NCBI GenBank assembly: GCA_031553855.1 | Contig: JAVBKW010000027.1 | Location: 1-64,000 of the forward strand | Source of the DNA: RACS-047 sp031553855 | GTDB taxonomy: Bacteria > Bacillota > Clostridia > Christensenellales > Pumilibacteraceae | Direction of reading: 5' to 3' | DNA: 64,000 nucleotides | Part shown: positions 53,727 through 63,338 of the stretch, piece after piece | How the letters are laid out: every line of letters starts with the position of its first letter | Position numbering within the stretch: the stretch's first letter is position 1 | Program-made: the position numbers and the translations under genes | The notes under the pieces: model-generated | Told to the model about the DNA's origin: nothing | Database searches by the model: none | What the model saw: the letters and a program-made list of their open reading frames with translations, nothing else

Positions 53727-55154
53727 TTAATTTTCTAATGTGATTTTTATTGCTTTTTGCCATAAATGTTTTTTTGCTGATCTTGCCGTTTCTTCAATTT
53801 TCGGTTCATATCGCGCATAATTGGATGCATTGAATTCAAAAGACATTTTTTTTGCCGCTAACATTGAAACTCCGATAACAGAACATTCTTCATTATTTGA
53901 GGCTGCAATTTTTGTATCAGATAAATCGCTCTGCGTTTGCATAAGGTATCTGTTCTTTACCGCGCCGCCGTCTGCTTTGATTTCCTCAAGGTTAATTCCG
54001 CTGTCTTTCTTCATCGCCATAACGACATCGTCAACTTGAAAAGCAATACTATTCAATGCCGCGGCCGCAATCTCCGCTTTACCGGTTAATCGCGTCATTC
54101 CGGTTATTACTGCTTGTGCATCGGATTTGTAATACGGCGCGGAAAGCCCGCTGAATGCAGGAACTAAAACTGTCGTATCATTCGGATTAGCCTTTAGAGC
54201 CAGTTTTTCCGCTTCGTCAGGCGAAGAAATCAGCCCTAAATCATTTTTCAGCCAGCTAATAACTGCCGCAGAATAATTTATATTTCCTTCTAAAACATAT
54301 TGAAGTTTATTATTTATTTTCCAAGCAATCGACGTTGCCAACCCGTGATTTGAACTTACTAACTTGCTGCCGGTGTTCATCATAACGGAAGTACCTGTAC
54401 CGTAAGTTGCTTTTGCCATACCTTCATCCAGACAACCATGTGCAAACAATGCGGCGTTGGAATCTGCCATTATTGCGGTAACCGGAATGCGTTTTTCTAA
54501 ATATCCGTTGAAATCTGTTGAGCCAAAATCGGAATCGCTATCCATTACTTCCGGCAAAGCAAAAAGCGGTATATTAAAAATTGAACAAAGCTCTTTATCC
54601 CACATATGAGTATGGATATTGAAAAGTTGAGTTCTGGCAGCGTTTGAGTAATCTGTTTTAAAATTTCCTGTCAAACGATAAACGAGCCATGCGTCAATCG
54701 TTCCAATCATAAAAGTTCCGGTTGGTTTAATGTTGTTTAACAACCACTCAGCTTTAGCTGCCGGAAAATAAGGCGACAATTTCAATCCTGTTTTTTGTTT
54801 AATAATTTCTGAATATTGAGAATGGGAATCACAGTATTTTTGTCCTCGCGAGCACTGCCAAACGACGGCATGAGCTAACGCTGCATTCTCATCAAATAAA
54901 ACCGTAGTTTCACGCTGGTTTGTTATACCGACTGCCACTATATCGTTTTTATTAATCTTGGCTTTTTCTGTCACCTGCGGCACAAGCGACAAAACATTTT
55001 GAAAGATTTCTTCCGCATCGTGAGAGACGTATCCTTTATCGTCAATTATCTGTCGGTGCGGCTTATCGCAACGCGCTGTAATAACACCGTTTGAATCAAC
55101 CAATACCGCCTTAGTTCCTTGCGTGCTTTGGTCAATACCTAAAACATATTTCAT
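53727..55154 (-). CDS. Second FGGY carbohydrate kinase
   Basis: A 475-residue kinase with GIDQSTQGTKAVLVD, GITNQRETTVLFD, the YGTGTSVMMNTGS loop and LVPAFSGLSAPYY. It resembles glycerol kinases but differs in the FGGY region. The ATG overlaps the transketolase stop (ATGA), so the kinase is coupled to the split transketolase. Substrate candidates are xylulose, glycerol or, by analogy with D-apiose pathways, apulose. A GTG start 5 codons upstream is less likely because of the GGGAG position. Confidence 0.85.
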   Translation of the reverse strand: MKYVLGIDQSTQGTKAVLVDSNGVITARCDKPHRQIIDDKGYVSHDAEEIFQNVLSLVPQVTEKAKINKNDIVAVGITNQRETTVLFDENAALAHAVVWQCSRGQKYCDSHSQYSEIIKQKTGLKLSPYFPAAKAEWLLNNIKPTGTFMIGTIDAWLVYRLTGNFKTDYSNAARTQLFNIHTHMWDKELCSIFNIPLFALPEVMDSDSDFGSTDFNGYLEKRIPVTAIMADSNAALFAHGCLDEGMAKATYGTGTSVMMNTGSKLVSSNHGLATSIAWKINNKLQYVLEGNINYSAAVISWLKNDLGLISSPDEAEKLALKANPNDTTVLVPAFSGLSAPYYKSDAQAVITGMTRLTGKAEIAAAALNSIAFQVDDVVMAMKKDSGINLEEIKADGGAVKNRYLMQTQSDLSDTKIAASNNEECSVIGVSMLAAKKMSFEFNASNYARYEPKIEETARSAKKHLWQKAIKITLEN

Positions 55155-56083
55155 TTCAGATACTCCCACACTTTTGCGGTAATGCCCGAAGCGACAAGTC
55201 CATAATGTTCAAAGACCTGCTTTCCTGTGCCCGTGATTACGGGTGAATCCGGAAGCGTGATTGATAAGACTTTTTTAGGATAAGTTCTTGAAACAATTTG
55301 AGCAACTTGCGCGCCTAGTCCTCCGAACGGAGAATGCTCCTCTACCGTTACGATAAAATTTGTTTCTTTTGCCGCTTTAATCACCGCTTCTTCATCTATA
55401 GGCTTAACGCAATACATATCTAAAACTCGCACAGTTAAACCAGAGCGGCTTAAAATTTCTGCCGCCTTTTTACACTCGAAAACCGTTTCGCCTGTTCCTA
55501 TTAAAGTTAAGTCTTTACCGTTGCAAATCATATTGGATTTGTTAAGTTCAAACGGAACAGACTTCTCTTCATAAACATCTTCGACCGCATTTCTGCCGAC
55601 TCTTATATAAGCAGGTTTATTATCTTTCAATAATTCTGTTATAAGTTTTGCCGTTAATAATCTGTCGCTCGGCAAGTATACACGCATATCAGGTATCGCA
55701 CTCATTGCGGCAATGTCCTGCGCGGAATGGTGCGTCATACCCAGCGCCCCATAACTTACGCCGCCGGAAATTCCTATTAGCTTTACATTGGTTTTAGAAT
55801 ATGCCACGTCTACTTTCGCTTGTTCATAGCTTCTTGTGGAAAGAAAACAAGCGGGGCTTGCCGCAAAAACTTTTTTGCCGCAAGTTGCTAAGCCTGCCGA
55901 AACCGAAACGAGATTTTGTTCGGCTATACCGACTTCTACAAACTGCTGAGGAAACTTTTCGGCAAACGGCGCGAGCGATGCCGAGCCTCTTGAGTCCGAG
56001 CAAACGACTACAATATCCTTATCTGTTTCAGCTTGCTGCATCAGCACTTCACAAATTATTTGACGGTTAGGTATCTTATTCAT
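55151..56083 (-). CDS. Transketolase C-terminal subunit
   Basis: A 310-residue protein with the pyrimidine-binding part of transketolase (ADT catalytic-Glu segment FVEVGIAEQNLVSVSAGLA, then MTHHSAQDIAAM) and the C-terminal domain (VRVLDMYCVKPIDEEAVIKA). Split N/C transketolases are common in Clostridia and in pentose pathways with unusual substrates. It overlaps the N-subunit gene by 4 bp (ATGA) and the kinase start by 4 bp. Confidence 0.95.
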   Translation of the reverse strand: MNKIPNRQIICEVLMQQAETDKDIVVVCSDSRGSASLAPFAEKFPQQFVEVGIAEQNLVSVSAGLATCGKKVFAASPACFLSTRSYEQAKVDVAYSKTNVKLIGISGGVSYGALGMTHHSAQDIAAMSAIPDMRVYLPSDRLLTAKLITELLKDNKPAYIRVGRNAVEDVYEEKSVPFELNKSNMICNGKDLTLIGTGETVFECKKAAEILSRSGLTVRVLDMYCVKPIDEEAVIKAAKETNFIVTVEEHSPFGGLGAQVAQIVSRTYPKKVLSITLPDSPVITGTGKQVFEHYGLVASGITAKVWEYLK

Positions 56084-56898
56084 TTTGCAGCCGCCTCCTT
56101 CTTAATAAGTTCTGCCATAGCATCATCATATTCATATTTTGACGGGATTCTATGATGCCACGAAACGTTGTTTTCCATGAACGAAACTCCGTATCCTTTC
56201 GTCGTATTACAAATGATTGCAGACGGCGCGCCGGCATGAGCTTTAGCGTTTATAATTGCATTGTCAAGTTCCGGAATGTCGTTGCCGTCACAGCTTTGGA
56301 CAAACCAGTTGAAACTGTTGAGCCTGTTAAATAAATTTTCGTGGCTCATAACCGTTTCCGTTCCGCCGGAAATTTGCAGACGGTTGCGGTCGATAAGCAA
56401 TATTATATTATCTAGCTTAAAGTGTCCCGCACTCATTATGCCTTCCCAAACGGATCCTTCAGCCAGTTCGCCGTCACCGCAAACTACATAAGTTTTATAG
56501 TTTCTTTTGTCCATTTTTCCGGCAAGCGCCATCCCGACGCCGACCGACAATCCGTGCCCTAACGAACCCGAGCACATCTCTATTCCGTTGATTTTATTAT
56601 GCGGATGACCTATCAAATTCGAGCCGAAATCAGAGAAGGTTTGTAAGCTCTCTTTTTCAATAAAACCGGCCTCGGCAAGCACTGCATAATAGCTCTCAAC
56701 AGAGTGCCCTTTTGAGAGTATAAACCTGTCTCTGTCGGGCGATGAAATCGTCTCAGGACTGACTTTAAGGTGGCGGAAATACAGAATCGACAAAATGTCC
56801 GCGACGGAGAAATCGCCGCCTATATGCCCTGTTTTAGCCTTAAAAACCATATCTAAAACTGTTCGCCTTATTCCAAAGCGTTTCGCGTTCAGATTCAT
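56080..56898 (-). CDS. Transketolase N-terminal subunit
   Basis: A 272-residue protein with the thiamine-diphosphate/Mg site GDGELAEGSVWEGIMSAGHF and the early motifs GHIGGDFSVADILSILYF and LSKGHSVESYYAVLAEAGF. It pairs with the C-subunit encoded next to form the active enzyme, moving two-carbon units between sugar phosphates. A GAGGAG ribosome site lies upstream, and the isomerase-like gene ends 3 nt before. Confidence 0.95.
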   Translation of the reverse strand: MNLNAKRFGIRRTVLDMVFKAKTGHIGGDFSVADILSILYFRHLKVSPETISSPDRDRFILSKGHSVESYYAVLAEAGFIEKESLQTFSDFGSNLIGHPHNKINGIEMCSGSLGHGLSVGVGMALAGKMDKRNYKTYVVCGDGELAEGSVWEGIMSAGHFKLDNIILLIDRNRLQISGGTETVMSHENLFNRLNSFNWFVQSCDGNDIPELDNAIINAKAHAGAPSAIICNTTKGYGVSFMENNVSWHHRIPSKYEYDDAMAELIKKEAAAK

Positions 56899-56901
56899 TC
56901 C

Positions 56902-58296
56902 TCATTCTCCTCTAATAAAAGCTTTTATTTCTTCGTCGTTATCGTCGTATAAATCAGGCTTGATATTCAAATATTTACATGCCTCAAACAACGCCGGAAC
57001 AACGTTTTCGTGAATGCCTACGCAGTGATGAATATACGGACCCTGAACAATTTTATCTTCGAGTTTTTTCAAGTTTTTGACCTCAACCCAAACGTAAGTT
57101 CCTTTTGTGTAAGGTCCTTCTACACCTTTTGCATTACCTAAAAGTAATGAATATTCTCCGTTATCGCCGTCAAATCTGACTAAACTCATTTCGCCCTTTT
57201 TAGCTTCAAATTCAACTGCTCCGGGATTGGAGAAAGCTAAAGGATAACCGATTGCGGGCTTGCAGCTTGCACACGAAAGCGGCCATGGTCCACAGTGCTG
57301 CAACAGTTCTCCGTTTTCGTTATCAGGGTGACGGACAGTCCAATCCGCAAAGAATGAACGCTTTTGACCGAGTGCCGCTGCTTCTACCATAAGAGCCGTA
57401 ATCGCGCCATGAATATCCGTTTCGCATACTACAGGAATGCCCTCTTCGTTCATAAGAGAATTTGCCGCACAAGGCATAATACCTATCTCGCCCTGCAACG
57501 CATTCCAGCATTGAATTGCGACCGCATTACAACCATATTTGTTGCAAAGATTTTTCATAGCAACTTTTAACGCAGCTACGTTTTCAAGCTCGTCTTCTTT
57601 GATTTTTATTATAAAACTCGATTTGGCGTAAGCTACAACCTTCGCCACTTCTTTCTTTTCTGCTTTAGCCTTGTTGATCTCCTTCGTGAGTTCAGGCATC
57701 GGGATAGGCGCAAGCTGGACGTTGAATTTTTCTAAGAGTTCTCCTTCGTTGCACATCGTTGACCAAAAATCAAACGGACGCGGAGCGATCTGAAGTATGC
57801 GTATATTGCGGAAAGTCTGAACGACTGAACAAACCCTCAAAAAATTATCTATTCCTCTTTTGAATTCGGAATCGGATAAATGACAATTACAAAGATATGT
57901 AAACGGAACTTTGAAGCGGCGCAGTACCTTACCGGTCGCAAAAAGACCGCATTGACTGTCGCGCAGTCTTATGCCGTTTTCGTCCGGTCTTTCGTCGCGC
58001 GGTCCCCACAAAAGAACGGGAACATTCAGTTCTTTTGCGAGTCTTGCAACTTCGTATTCTGTGCCAAAATTAGTATGCGGAACGAACAATCCCGCCACCT
58101 TTTCTTTTTTAAACTTTTCGGCAATTTTAATGCGATCACATTCTTGATATAGCAATCCTTCTGAATTTATATCTTTAATGTCCACAAACTCAATGCCGAG
58201 TTCCTCTAAGCGTTTGCGCGTTTTATCCGCAAACTCTATCGCCGCAGGTGCCGAAAATATACTGCGTCTTGTGGGCGCAAAACCAATCTTAAACAT
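56902..58296 (-). CDS. L-fucose isomerase-like protein
   Basis: A 464-residue member of the L-fucose/D-arabinose isomerase fold: an N-terminal Rossmann-like part (IGFAPTRRSIFSAP, then GLFVPHTNFGTEYEVARLAK), a middle domain with NALQGEIGIMPCAANSLMN, and a C-terminal part with HCGPWPLSCASCKPAIGYP and HHCVGIHENVVPA. Metal-binding Glu/Asp/His residues seem present. The true sugar is unknown. In this operon it could be a pentose isomerase feeding the second kinase. Confidence 0.82.
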   Translation of the reverse strand: MFKIGFAPTRRSIFSAPAAIEFADKTRKRLEELGIEFVDIKDINSEGLLYQECDRIKIAEKFKKEKVAGLFVPHTNFGTEYEVARLAKELNVPVLLWGPRDERPDENGIRLRDSQCGLFATGKVLRRFKVPFTYLCNCHLSDSEFKRGIDNFLRVCSVVQTFRNIRILQIAPRPFDFWSTMCNEGELLEKFNVQLAPIPMPELTKEINKAKAEKKEVAKVVAYAKSSFIIKIKEDELENVAALKVAMKNLCNKYGCNAVAIQCWNALQGEIGIMPCAANSLMNEEGIPVVCETDIHGAITALMVEAAALGQKRSFFADWTVRHPDNENGELLQHCGPWPLSCASCKPAIGYPLAFSNPGAVEFEAKKGEMSLVRFDGDNGEYSLLLGNAKGVEGPYTKGTYVWVEVKNLKKLEDKIVQGPYIHHCVGIHENVVPALFEACKYLNIKPDLYDDNDEEIKAFIRGE

Positions 58297-59795
58297 TATA
58301 ATTTTTCTCCTTCTTTACGTGAAATTAAAATAGCTATGCCCTCTTTTGCCGGTAGCGGTATTTTCACCTTTCCGTTTACGTCGTCTAAAACCTTCTTACG
58401 AGTCATTTCCCAAACATCAAGGACTTCAACCTTATATTTTCCGTTCATCGGCAAAACTTCGTGAACAAAAGCTGAACATGTTCTTGCCAAATATCTAAGT
58501 CTGTAATCTTCATTATGCGACATAAGGATCGTCTCGTTCAAATGCACCTCATGTCGGTCAATTTCAGATAAGCTATTCATACAATCGTTATAAATCTTAT
58601 AAGTCTCAGGGTTTTCAACAGCGCCGTTAGGGTTATGATTCGGATGTGTCCCGTACGGCTGCATAACTCCGATTTCGTATATTAAATCTTTTAAAAACTT
58701 AAACCTTGCGGGGCTTTGTCCGTATAATTTACCACCTTTTGCCCACCAAAGAACTTCGTTGTCGCGGTGAAAAGTTTCTCCGTGTGATACGTATCCGCAC
58801 AAAACCGAAACAGTCCACGCTTTATTTATTACCTCAAATGCCGACAGATTTCCCCATTCGAATTCAATATCGCCTTCATAGCCGAATTCGTCAAAAATTA
58901 CCGGTAAGTTGTATTCTTTTTTCCAAAGCGGTATCTTTCTTTCATTGCGGCTTTGAATAGACAAATGAGTCATCCAATCGCGTTCCGGATACAACACAAA
59001 GCAGTGATGAATCGAGGTTAAATGCCTGTACGGATCATTTTTAAGCAGTTTATCGCCGAAAGCGTCCCAATCTTTCATAGTCTTTGCAATCACAGTATCA
59101 TATTCGTTTGCAATACTCCACCAGATATTACGATAACAAGAAAGACGGCTTATGCAATAGTCAAGATACGCAAGGTTTGATTGCAAATTCATTCTTGCAA
59201 ATCCCCACTTATCATAGGGATGAAAAAGGATTAAGTCAGCCTCTATGTTAAGATTCCGCAAAGCTGAAAGGCATTTATCTAAACGATCCCAAAACCTGAA
59301 TTCGGGTTTTGAAACGTCCCAATTACCCTGCCCGTCTTTACAAAAAGGAAAAAACTCCGGTTCGTTATTGTTGTAGGGCATGCTTTTAGGGAAAACACAC
59401 ATTCTTATTTTATTAAACGGAGCTTCCGACAAAGATTTAATCGTTTCATTTATCAATTCTTCTGACTGATTGACCCAAGCGTAACATGTCGTGCCAACCG
59501 GAAAATATTTCGAGCCATCCTCATAACAAAAAGTTAACTCCTTTGTGATTACACGTCCGTGATTATTTCCTGAGTTTTTAACGCATTCAAAGCTGCCGCT
59601 GTCTTTTATCCCGCCAAAAATCCTGTATTCCCATTCACCTACTTTATCCGGCATAAATCTCACGACATATTCTTTATCGGATATTTTAAAGCCGTTGATT
59701 ACTTTCGTTTTTTCGCCGTCAAAAAATTCGCCAAAAATCTGCATTTTAGCTTTGTATTTAAATTCAATAAAATCATATAGCTCTATTCTTTTCAT
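58296..59795 (-). CDS. DUF5060/apiosidase-like glycoside hydrolase
   Basis: A 499-residue intracellular (no signal peptide) glycosidase-like protein. The N-terminal beta domain (about 1-75, GEWEYRIFGGIKDSGSF) is DUF5060-like. The central TIM barrel matches DUF4038/apiosidase-like enzymes (YFPVGTTCYAWVNQ, NIEADLILFHPYDKWG, with WWSIANEYDT and PVIFDEFGYEG supplying the two likely catalytic Glu). The C-terminal domain is DUF5605-like. Substrate is inferred only. It is coupled with the fucose-isomerase-like gene (TAATG overlap). Confidence 0.8.
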   Translation of the reverse strand: MKRIELYDFIEFKYKAKMQIFGEFFDGEKTKVINGFKISDKEYVVRFMPDKVGEWEYRIFGGIKDSGSFECVKNSGNNHGRVITKELTFCYEDGSKYFPVGTTCYAWVNQSEELINETIKSLSEAPFNKIRMCVFPKSMPYNNNEPEFFPFCKDGQGNWDVSKPEFRFWDRLDKCLSALRNLNIEADLILFHPYDKWGFARMNLQSNLAYLDYCISRLSCYRNIWWSIANEYDTVIAKTMKDWDAFGDKLLKNDPYRHLTSIHHCFVLYPERDWMTHLSIQSRNERKIPLWKKEYNLPVIFDEFGYEGDIEFEWGNLSAFEVINKAWTVSVLCGYVSHGETFHRDNEVLWWAKGGKLYGQSPARFKFLKDLIYEIGVMQPYGTHPNHNPNGAVENPETYKIYNDCMNSLSEIDRHEVHLNETILMSHNEDYRLRYLARTCSAFVHEVLPMNGKYKVEVLDVWEMTRKKVLDDVNGKVKIPLPAKEGIAILISRKEGEKL

Positions 59796-59857
59796 AATTA
59801 TTTATAAATTTTCTCCGTTTGTTATGATGATTTCAGAATAAAAGTCTTTTGTTATTC

Positions 59858-62263
59858 CTATTTTATTGCTGCGTCAGAATATAACCTGCGGTTTTTGCCG
59901 TCAATTTTTTTACTAGTTGCAACACGTATTATGTCTTGCAAACGTATGTCGCCGGACGAACTGCCGAGCATTATTTCCACGTCGCCTGCCTCAATTTCCC
60001 ATTCAGACTGATTGTTAAAAAAAGCGGTTTGTTCGGGATTGAAAGTGAAAATAACTCTCTTTTCCTCATCAGGTTTTAAGCGTATTCTTTTAAAACCCGC
60101 AAGTTCCATAACGGGGCGCGACCTTTTAGCATATTTATCACTTATATAGAATTGAACTATTTCATCGCCGGCGGCTATGCCGGCATTTTTTATTTTCATT
60201 GATATTTCAATATCTTCGTCTGCCGTTGCTGGATTATTGTTTATATGCAAATCTGAATACTGAAAATCCGTATAAGACAGTCCGTGTCCGAAATAATAAC
60301 GCGGCGCGTGAGTTATATCAGCGTAAGATGATAAGCCTATACTCCCGCCTTGATGATAGGACGATGCGTTGTAGTGATTATACACAATCGGAATCTGCCC
60401 TGAATGATAAGCAACAGTAACGGGGAGTTTACCGCCTGGATTATACTCGCCAAGCAAAACATCTGCTATAGCGCGGCTTCCGAACTGCGCTGGACTCCAC
60501 GCTTCCAAAATTGCCGAGGCGTATTTATCCGAAGCGTCGGAGGAAATCGGTCTGCCGTCCAGATGAACTAAAATGATCGGCTTATTAAGTTTTGATAATT
60601 TTTCTATCAATATTTCCTGACATAGCGGCAAATTGATATCGGTGCTGTCTACACCTTCGCTTGTCGAATTCATGCCGCCTGTTCCGTATTTGCCGCCGAC
60701 TGTCATAATTATAACTTCAGCGTCTTTCGCCATATCTATCGCATCGTTATGATATGACGTATCGCTTCCCGCATAAGGATACCCGAAAGAATAGCTGATG
60801 CGTGTATTTTTTAAACGCTCTTTCAACTCCTCAAACAAAGTTTTTACATTCGGATACATTTCATAAAGCAGATTTTCAAAATCCTTCTTCACTTTATCTT
60901 CTTTAATTACATTACTGCCTTCATAACATTCCGCGCCTTTCATGTTTCCGGTTTCTAGCCCCGCCATTGTGCTCATTGCGCTCAACATACCTTCCGACAT
61001 CGCATAATGCGTATAACCGTTAAAGTTAGGGCGCGCCGTCCCGGCATGATAACCGATAACCGCAAGCTTTTTAATGTTCTTTTTAAGCGGAAGCGTTCCG
61101 TCATTCTTAATTAAGACTATCGACTCCAATGCAGATTGCAATGATAATTGTTCTTTTTCCGAATCTGACAAAACTTCCTTGATTTTTTCCGGTGTCATAG
61201 CGAACGGATGCTCAAATAAGCCCATTCTGAATTTTGCTTCCAATACGCGGCGAACAGCTTTGTTAAGAATCTCTATATCCAACTCTCCGTTTTCAAACAT
61301 TTTAGCAAGCTCATCGTTATAACAGCGTTTAATTTGCAACTCAACATCCAATCCTGCGCTGATTGCCGTCGCGCCCGCGGAAGTAAACGAGTCTGCAACC
61401 TTTTGCGTTTCATGCAGATTGGAAATTGCACAATAATCGGCAACGGTTATGCCGTCAAAGCCCATTTCATCGCGCAACAACCCGTTCATAATTTTTTCAG
61501 AAGCCGACACGGGAGCACCGTTAAGCACATTGTAGCAAGGCATTACTCCCCTTAAGCCGCTTTCATTGATCGCTGCTTGAAAAGGTTTTGCATATATTTC
61601 TCTTAAACGGCTTTCAGAAACGTCACATTCAGTGCCGTGAACACCGCCTATTGAACGGTGAAATCCCAAAAAATGTTTCGCCGCCGATTCGGGCATAAGA
61701 TTTTTATTCTCTTTTTCTTGCAAACCCTTAACATACGCCGATCCCATTACGGCAACGAGCGTTGGATCCTCGCCGTAAGGTTCTCCGTAACGCCCCATTC
61801 GCGGATCATGCGAAACGTCCAGCACAGGAGCTAATATTTGGGCAATACCGGCGGCTGACGCGCCTTCGCCGACGGCTTTTGCTATTCTTTCTTCAATATC
61901 GGGATTAAAGGACGCGCCGCGCGCAATTCCTGACGGAAAACTTACCGCATCTTTTAAATACAAACCGGAAATGCCTTCCATGTGGAAAATTGCCGGTATT
62001 TTATGTTCGCTCAAATTAATGACAGCTTTTTGAATATTATGCTGCATTTCAACGGCGTCCTCAACGCTTTTGAGCATACGCATTTCTAACGCTGAAACGT
62101 GCCCTGCTCCTTGAGGATAGTCCTTTAATTTTTCGATATAGTCCGTTTTTGTTTGCGGAAACAGGCAGACGATCTGCCCCATTTTTTCCGCTACGGACAT
62201 TTTCCCAAGCAAGTCCTCCGCCCTTTCTTTTGCAGAAAGATTCTTATCCAGATATTTTTCCAA
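59858..62263 (-). CDS. GH3 beta-glucosidase/beta-xylosidase
   Basis: An 801-residue GH3 enzyme without a signal peptide, so cytoplasmic. Motifs are the N-terminal barrel (AEKMGQIV, RMGRYGEPYGEDP, KHFLGFH), nucleophile Asp near residue 275 (GFDGITVADYCAI), the C-terminal alpha/beta domain (VIGYHAGTARPNFNG) and a fibronectin-like end (YYFGHGLSYTDF). The start is taken as TTG 62263, because AGGAG lies 7 nt upstream and begins right after the GH43 stop; an earlier in-frame ATG overlaps GH43 without a site. Confidence 0.93.
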   Translation of the reverse strand: MEKYLDKNLSAKERAEDLLGKMSVAEKMGQIVCLFPQTKTDYIEKLKDYPQGAGHVSALEMRMLKSVEDAVEMQHNIQKAVINLSEHKIPAIFHMEGISGLYLKDAVSFPSGIARGASFNPDIEERIAKAVGEGASAAGIAQILAPVLDVSHDPRMGRYGEPYGEDPTLVAVMGSAYVKGLQEKENKNLMPESAAKHFLGFHRSIGGVHGTECDVSESRLREIYAKPFQAAINESGLRGVMPCYNVLNGAPVSASEKIMNGLLRDEMGFDGITVADYCAISNLHETQKVADSFTSAGATAISAGLDVELQIKRCYNDELAKMFENGELDIEILNKAVRRVLEAKFRMGLFEHPFAMTPEKIKEVLSDSEKEQLSLQSALESIVLIKNDGTLPLKKNIKKLAVIGYHAGTARPNFNGYTHYAMSEGMLSAMSTMAGLETGNMKGAECYEGSNVIKEDKVKKDFENLLYEMYPNVKTLFEELKERLKNTRISYSFGYPYAGSDTSYHNDAIDMAKDAEVIIMTVGGKYGTGGMNSTSEGVDSTDINLPLCQEILIEKLSKLNKPIILVHLDGRPISSDASDKYASAILEAWSPAQFGSRAIADVLLGEYNPGGKLPVTVAYHSGQIPIVYNHYNASSYHQGGSIGLSSYADITHAPRYYFGHGLSYTDFQYSDLHINNNPATADEDIEISMKIKNAGIAAGDEIVQFYISDKYAKRSRPVMELAGFKRIRLKPDEEKRVIFTFNPEQTAFFNNQSEWEIEAGDVEIMLGSSSGDIRLQDIIRVATSKKIDGKNRRLYSDAAIK

Positions 62264-62274
62264 AACTAAAGCTC

Positions 62275-63333
62275 CTATTCGTAATCTTCTATTTTCCATT
62301 CGTCGAACCAATCGATATATACCGATTCGCCGTCAAATTTCAGCGGCAGCCACACGTAGTCAGCAATCGAGGTGTTACTGCTAACGTCAATAAAAAAACT
62401 TTTATCTTTGTCGGTAAGCTCGTCGTCTTTGAGTCCGTCGCAGAAACGCTTTTTGAACGCTTCGCCGTATTCGCTATATTTTAGCTGCATTTGATCGGGC
62501 AGCCAGCGGTCGGCGCAGGCAATGTAGAGTTCTTTTTTACCTTCAACTTTAAAAACGCTTGATATTTGCGAGTGAAAAGACGTATCGGATAAATCACCTC
62601 TATGCGGATTGCCTAAAACTCTGTATGGACCGTGCCAAGTGTCAGCAACGGCGACCTCGGACGGATTAGGCAAATATCCCGTTGTGCCGGACGTTAATAA
62701 ATAATGCTTGCCGCCTCTTGAAAAATGAGCCGTCGCTTCACGCACAAACGGAGGCCCGATATGCGGAAAATGCGTGCTATAGTAGCCCGTAACGTTTGTA
62801 TAGTCGTCCGTAAGATCTGCGCAAATTGTTTCACTATGCACTCTTTCAAAGTAATAATAGGCTTTTCCATCTGGAGCAACTACTAAATCAAAATCGCCGC
62901 CGCTCATTCCCAAAGGCTTTAATCCTTCGCGTACTTTTATGTACGGGCCCAAAATATCATCAGCAGTTAAAATCGTTTGCGTTTGCGTGCCGTCGCGGTT
63001 CATAACTTTTATCCAACAAACATATTTCTTTGTGAATTTATTATAAATAATATGCGGTCTGTCCATCATGGAACTCGGATGAAGCGACGACTTTTTATCG
63101 TTTGTTTCGGGATGAATAATAAGTCCTTTATCTTCCCAGTTATATAAGTCTTTTGAAGTATAGCAGCGTACGCCCCAATGCCAAATATTATCTTTTCCTG
63201 TAGTTTTTTCTTTGTTTTCGCCGTACCAATAATAAATTCCGTCTAAAAACATAACCGAACCGCCGTGCGCCTGTATGCGGTTTCCATTAGTGTCAAGCCA
63301 TACCTTACCGGGTTTTATACTGCTAAGTCTCAT
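62275..63333 (-). CDS. GH43 family glycosidase
   Basis: A 352-residue five-bladed beta-propeller hydrolase. Blade motifs include FLDGIYYWYGENK, MMDRPHIIYNKFTKKYVCWI, DFDLVVAPDGKAYYYFERVH and PPFVREATAHFSRGGKHYLL, the last probably carrying the acid Glu. GH43 enzymes act on xylo-, arabino- or galacto-oligosaccharides. There is no signal peptide. AAAGGTG lies 6 nt before the ATG at 63333; a GTG and an ATG a few codons earlier are alternatives. Confidence 0.85.
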   Translation of the reverse strand: MRLSSIKPGKVWLDTNGNRIQAHGGSVMFLDGIYYWYGENKEKTTGKDNIWHWGVRCYTSKDLYNWEDKGLIIHPETNDKKSSLHPSSMMDRPHIIYNKFTKKYVCWIKVMNRDGTQTQTILTADDILGPYIKVREGLKPLGMSGGDFDLVVAPDGKAYYYFERVHSETICADLTDDYTNVTGYYSTHFPHIGPPFVREATAHFSRGGKHYLLTSGTTGYLPNPSEVAVADTWHGPYRVLGNPHRGDLSDTSFHSQISSVFKVEGKKELYIACADRWLPDQMQLKYSEYGEAFKKRFCDGLKDDELTDKDKSFFIDVSSNTSIADYVWLPLKFDGESVYIDWFDEWKIEDYE

Positions 63334-63338
63334 TTTCA

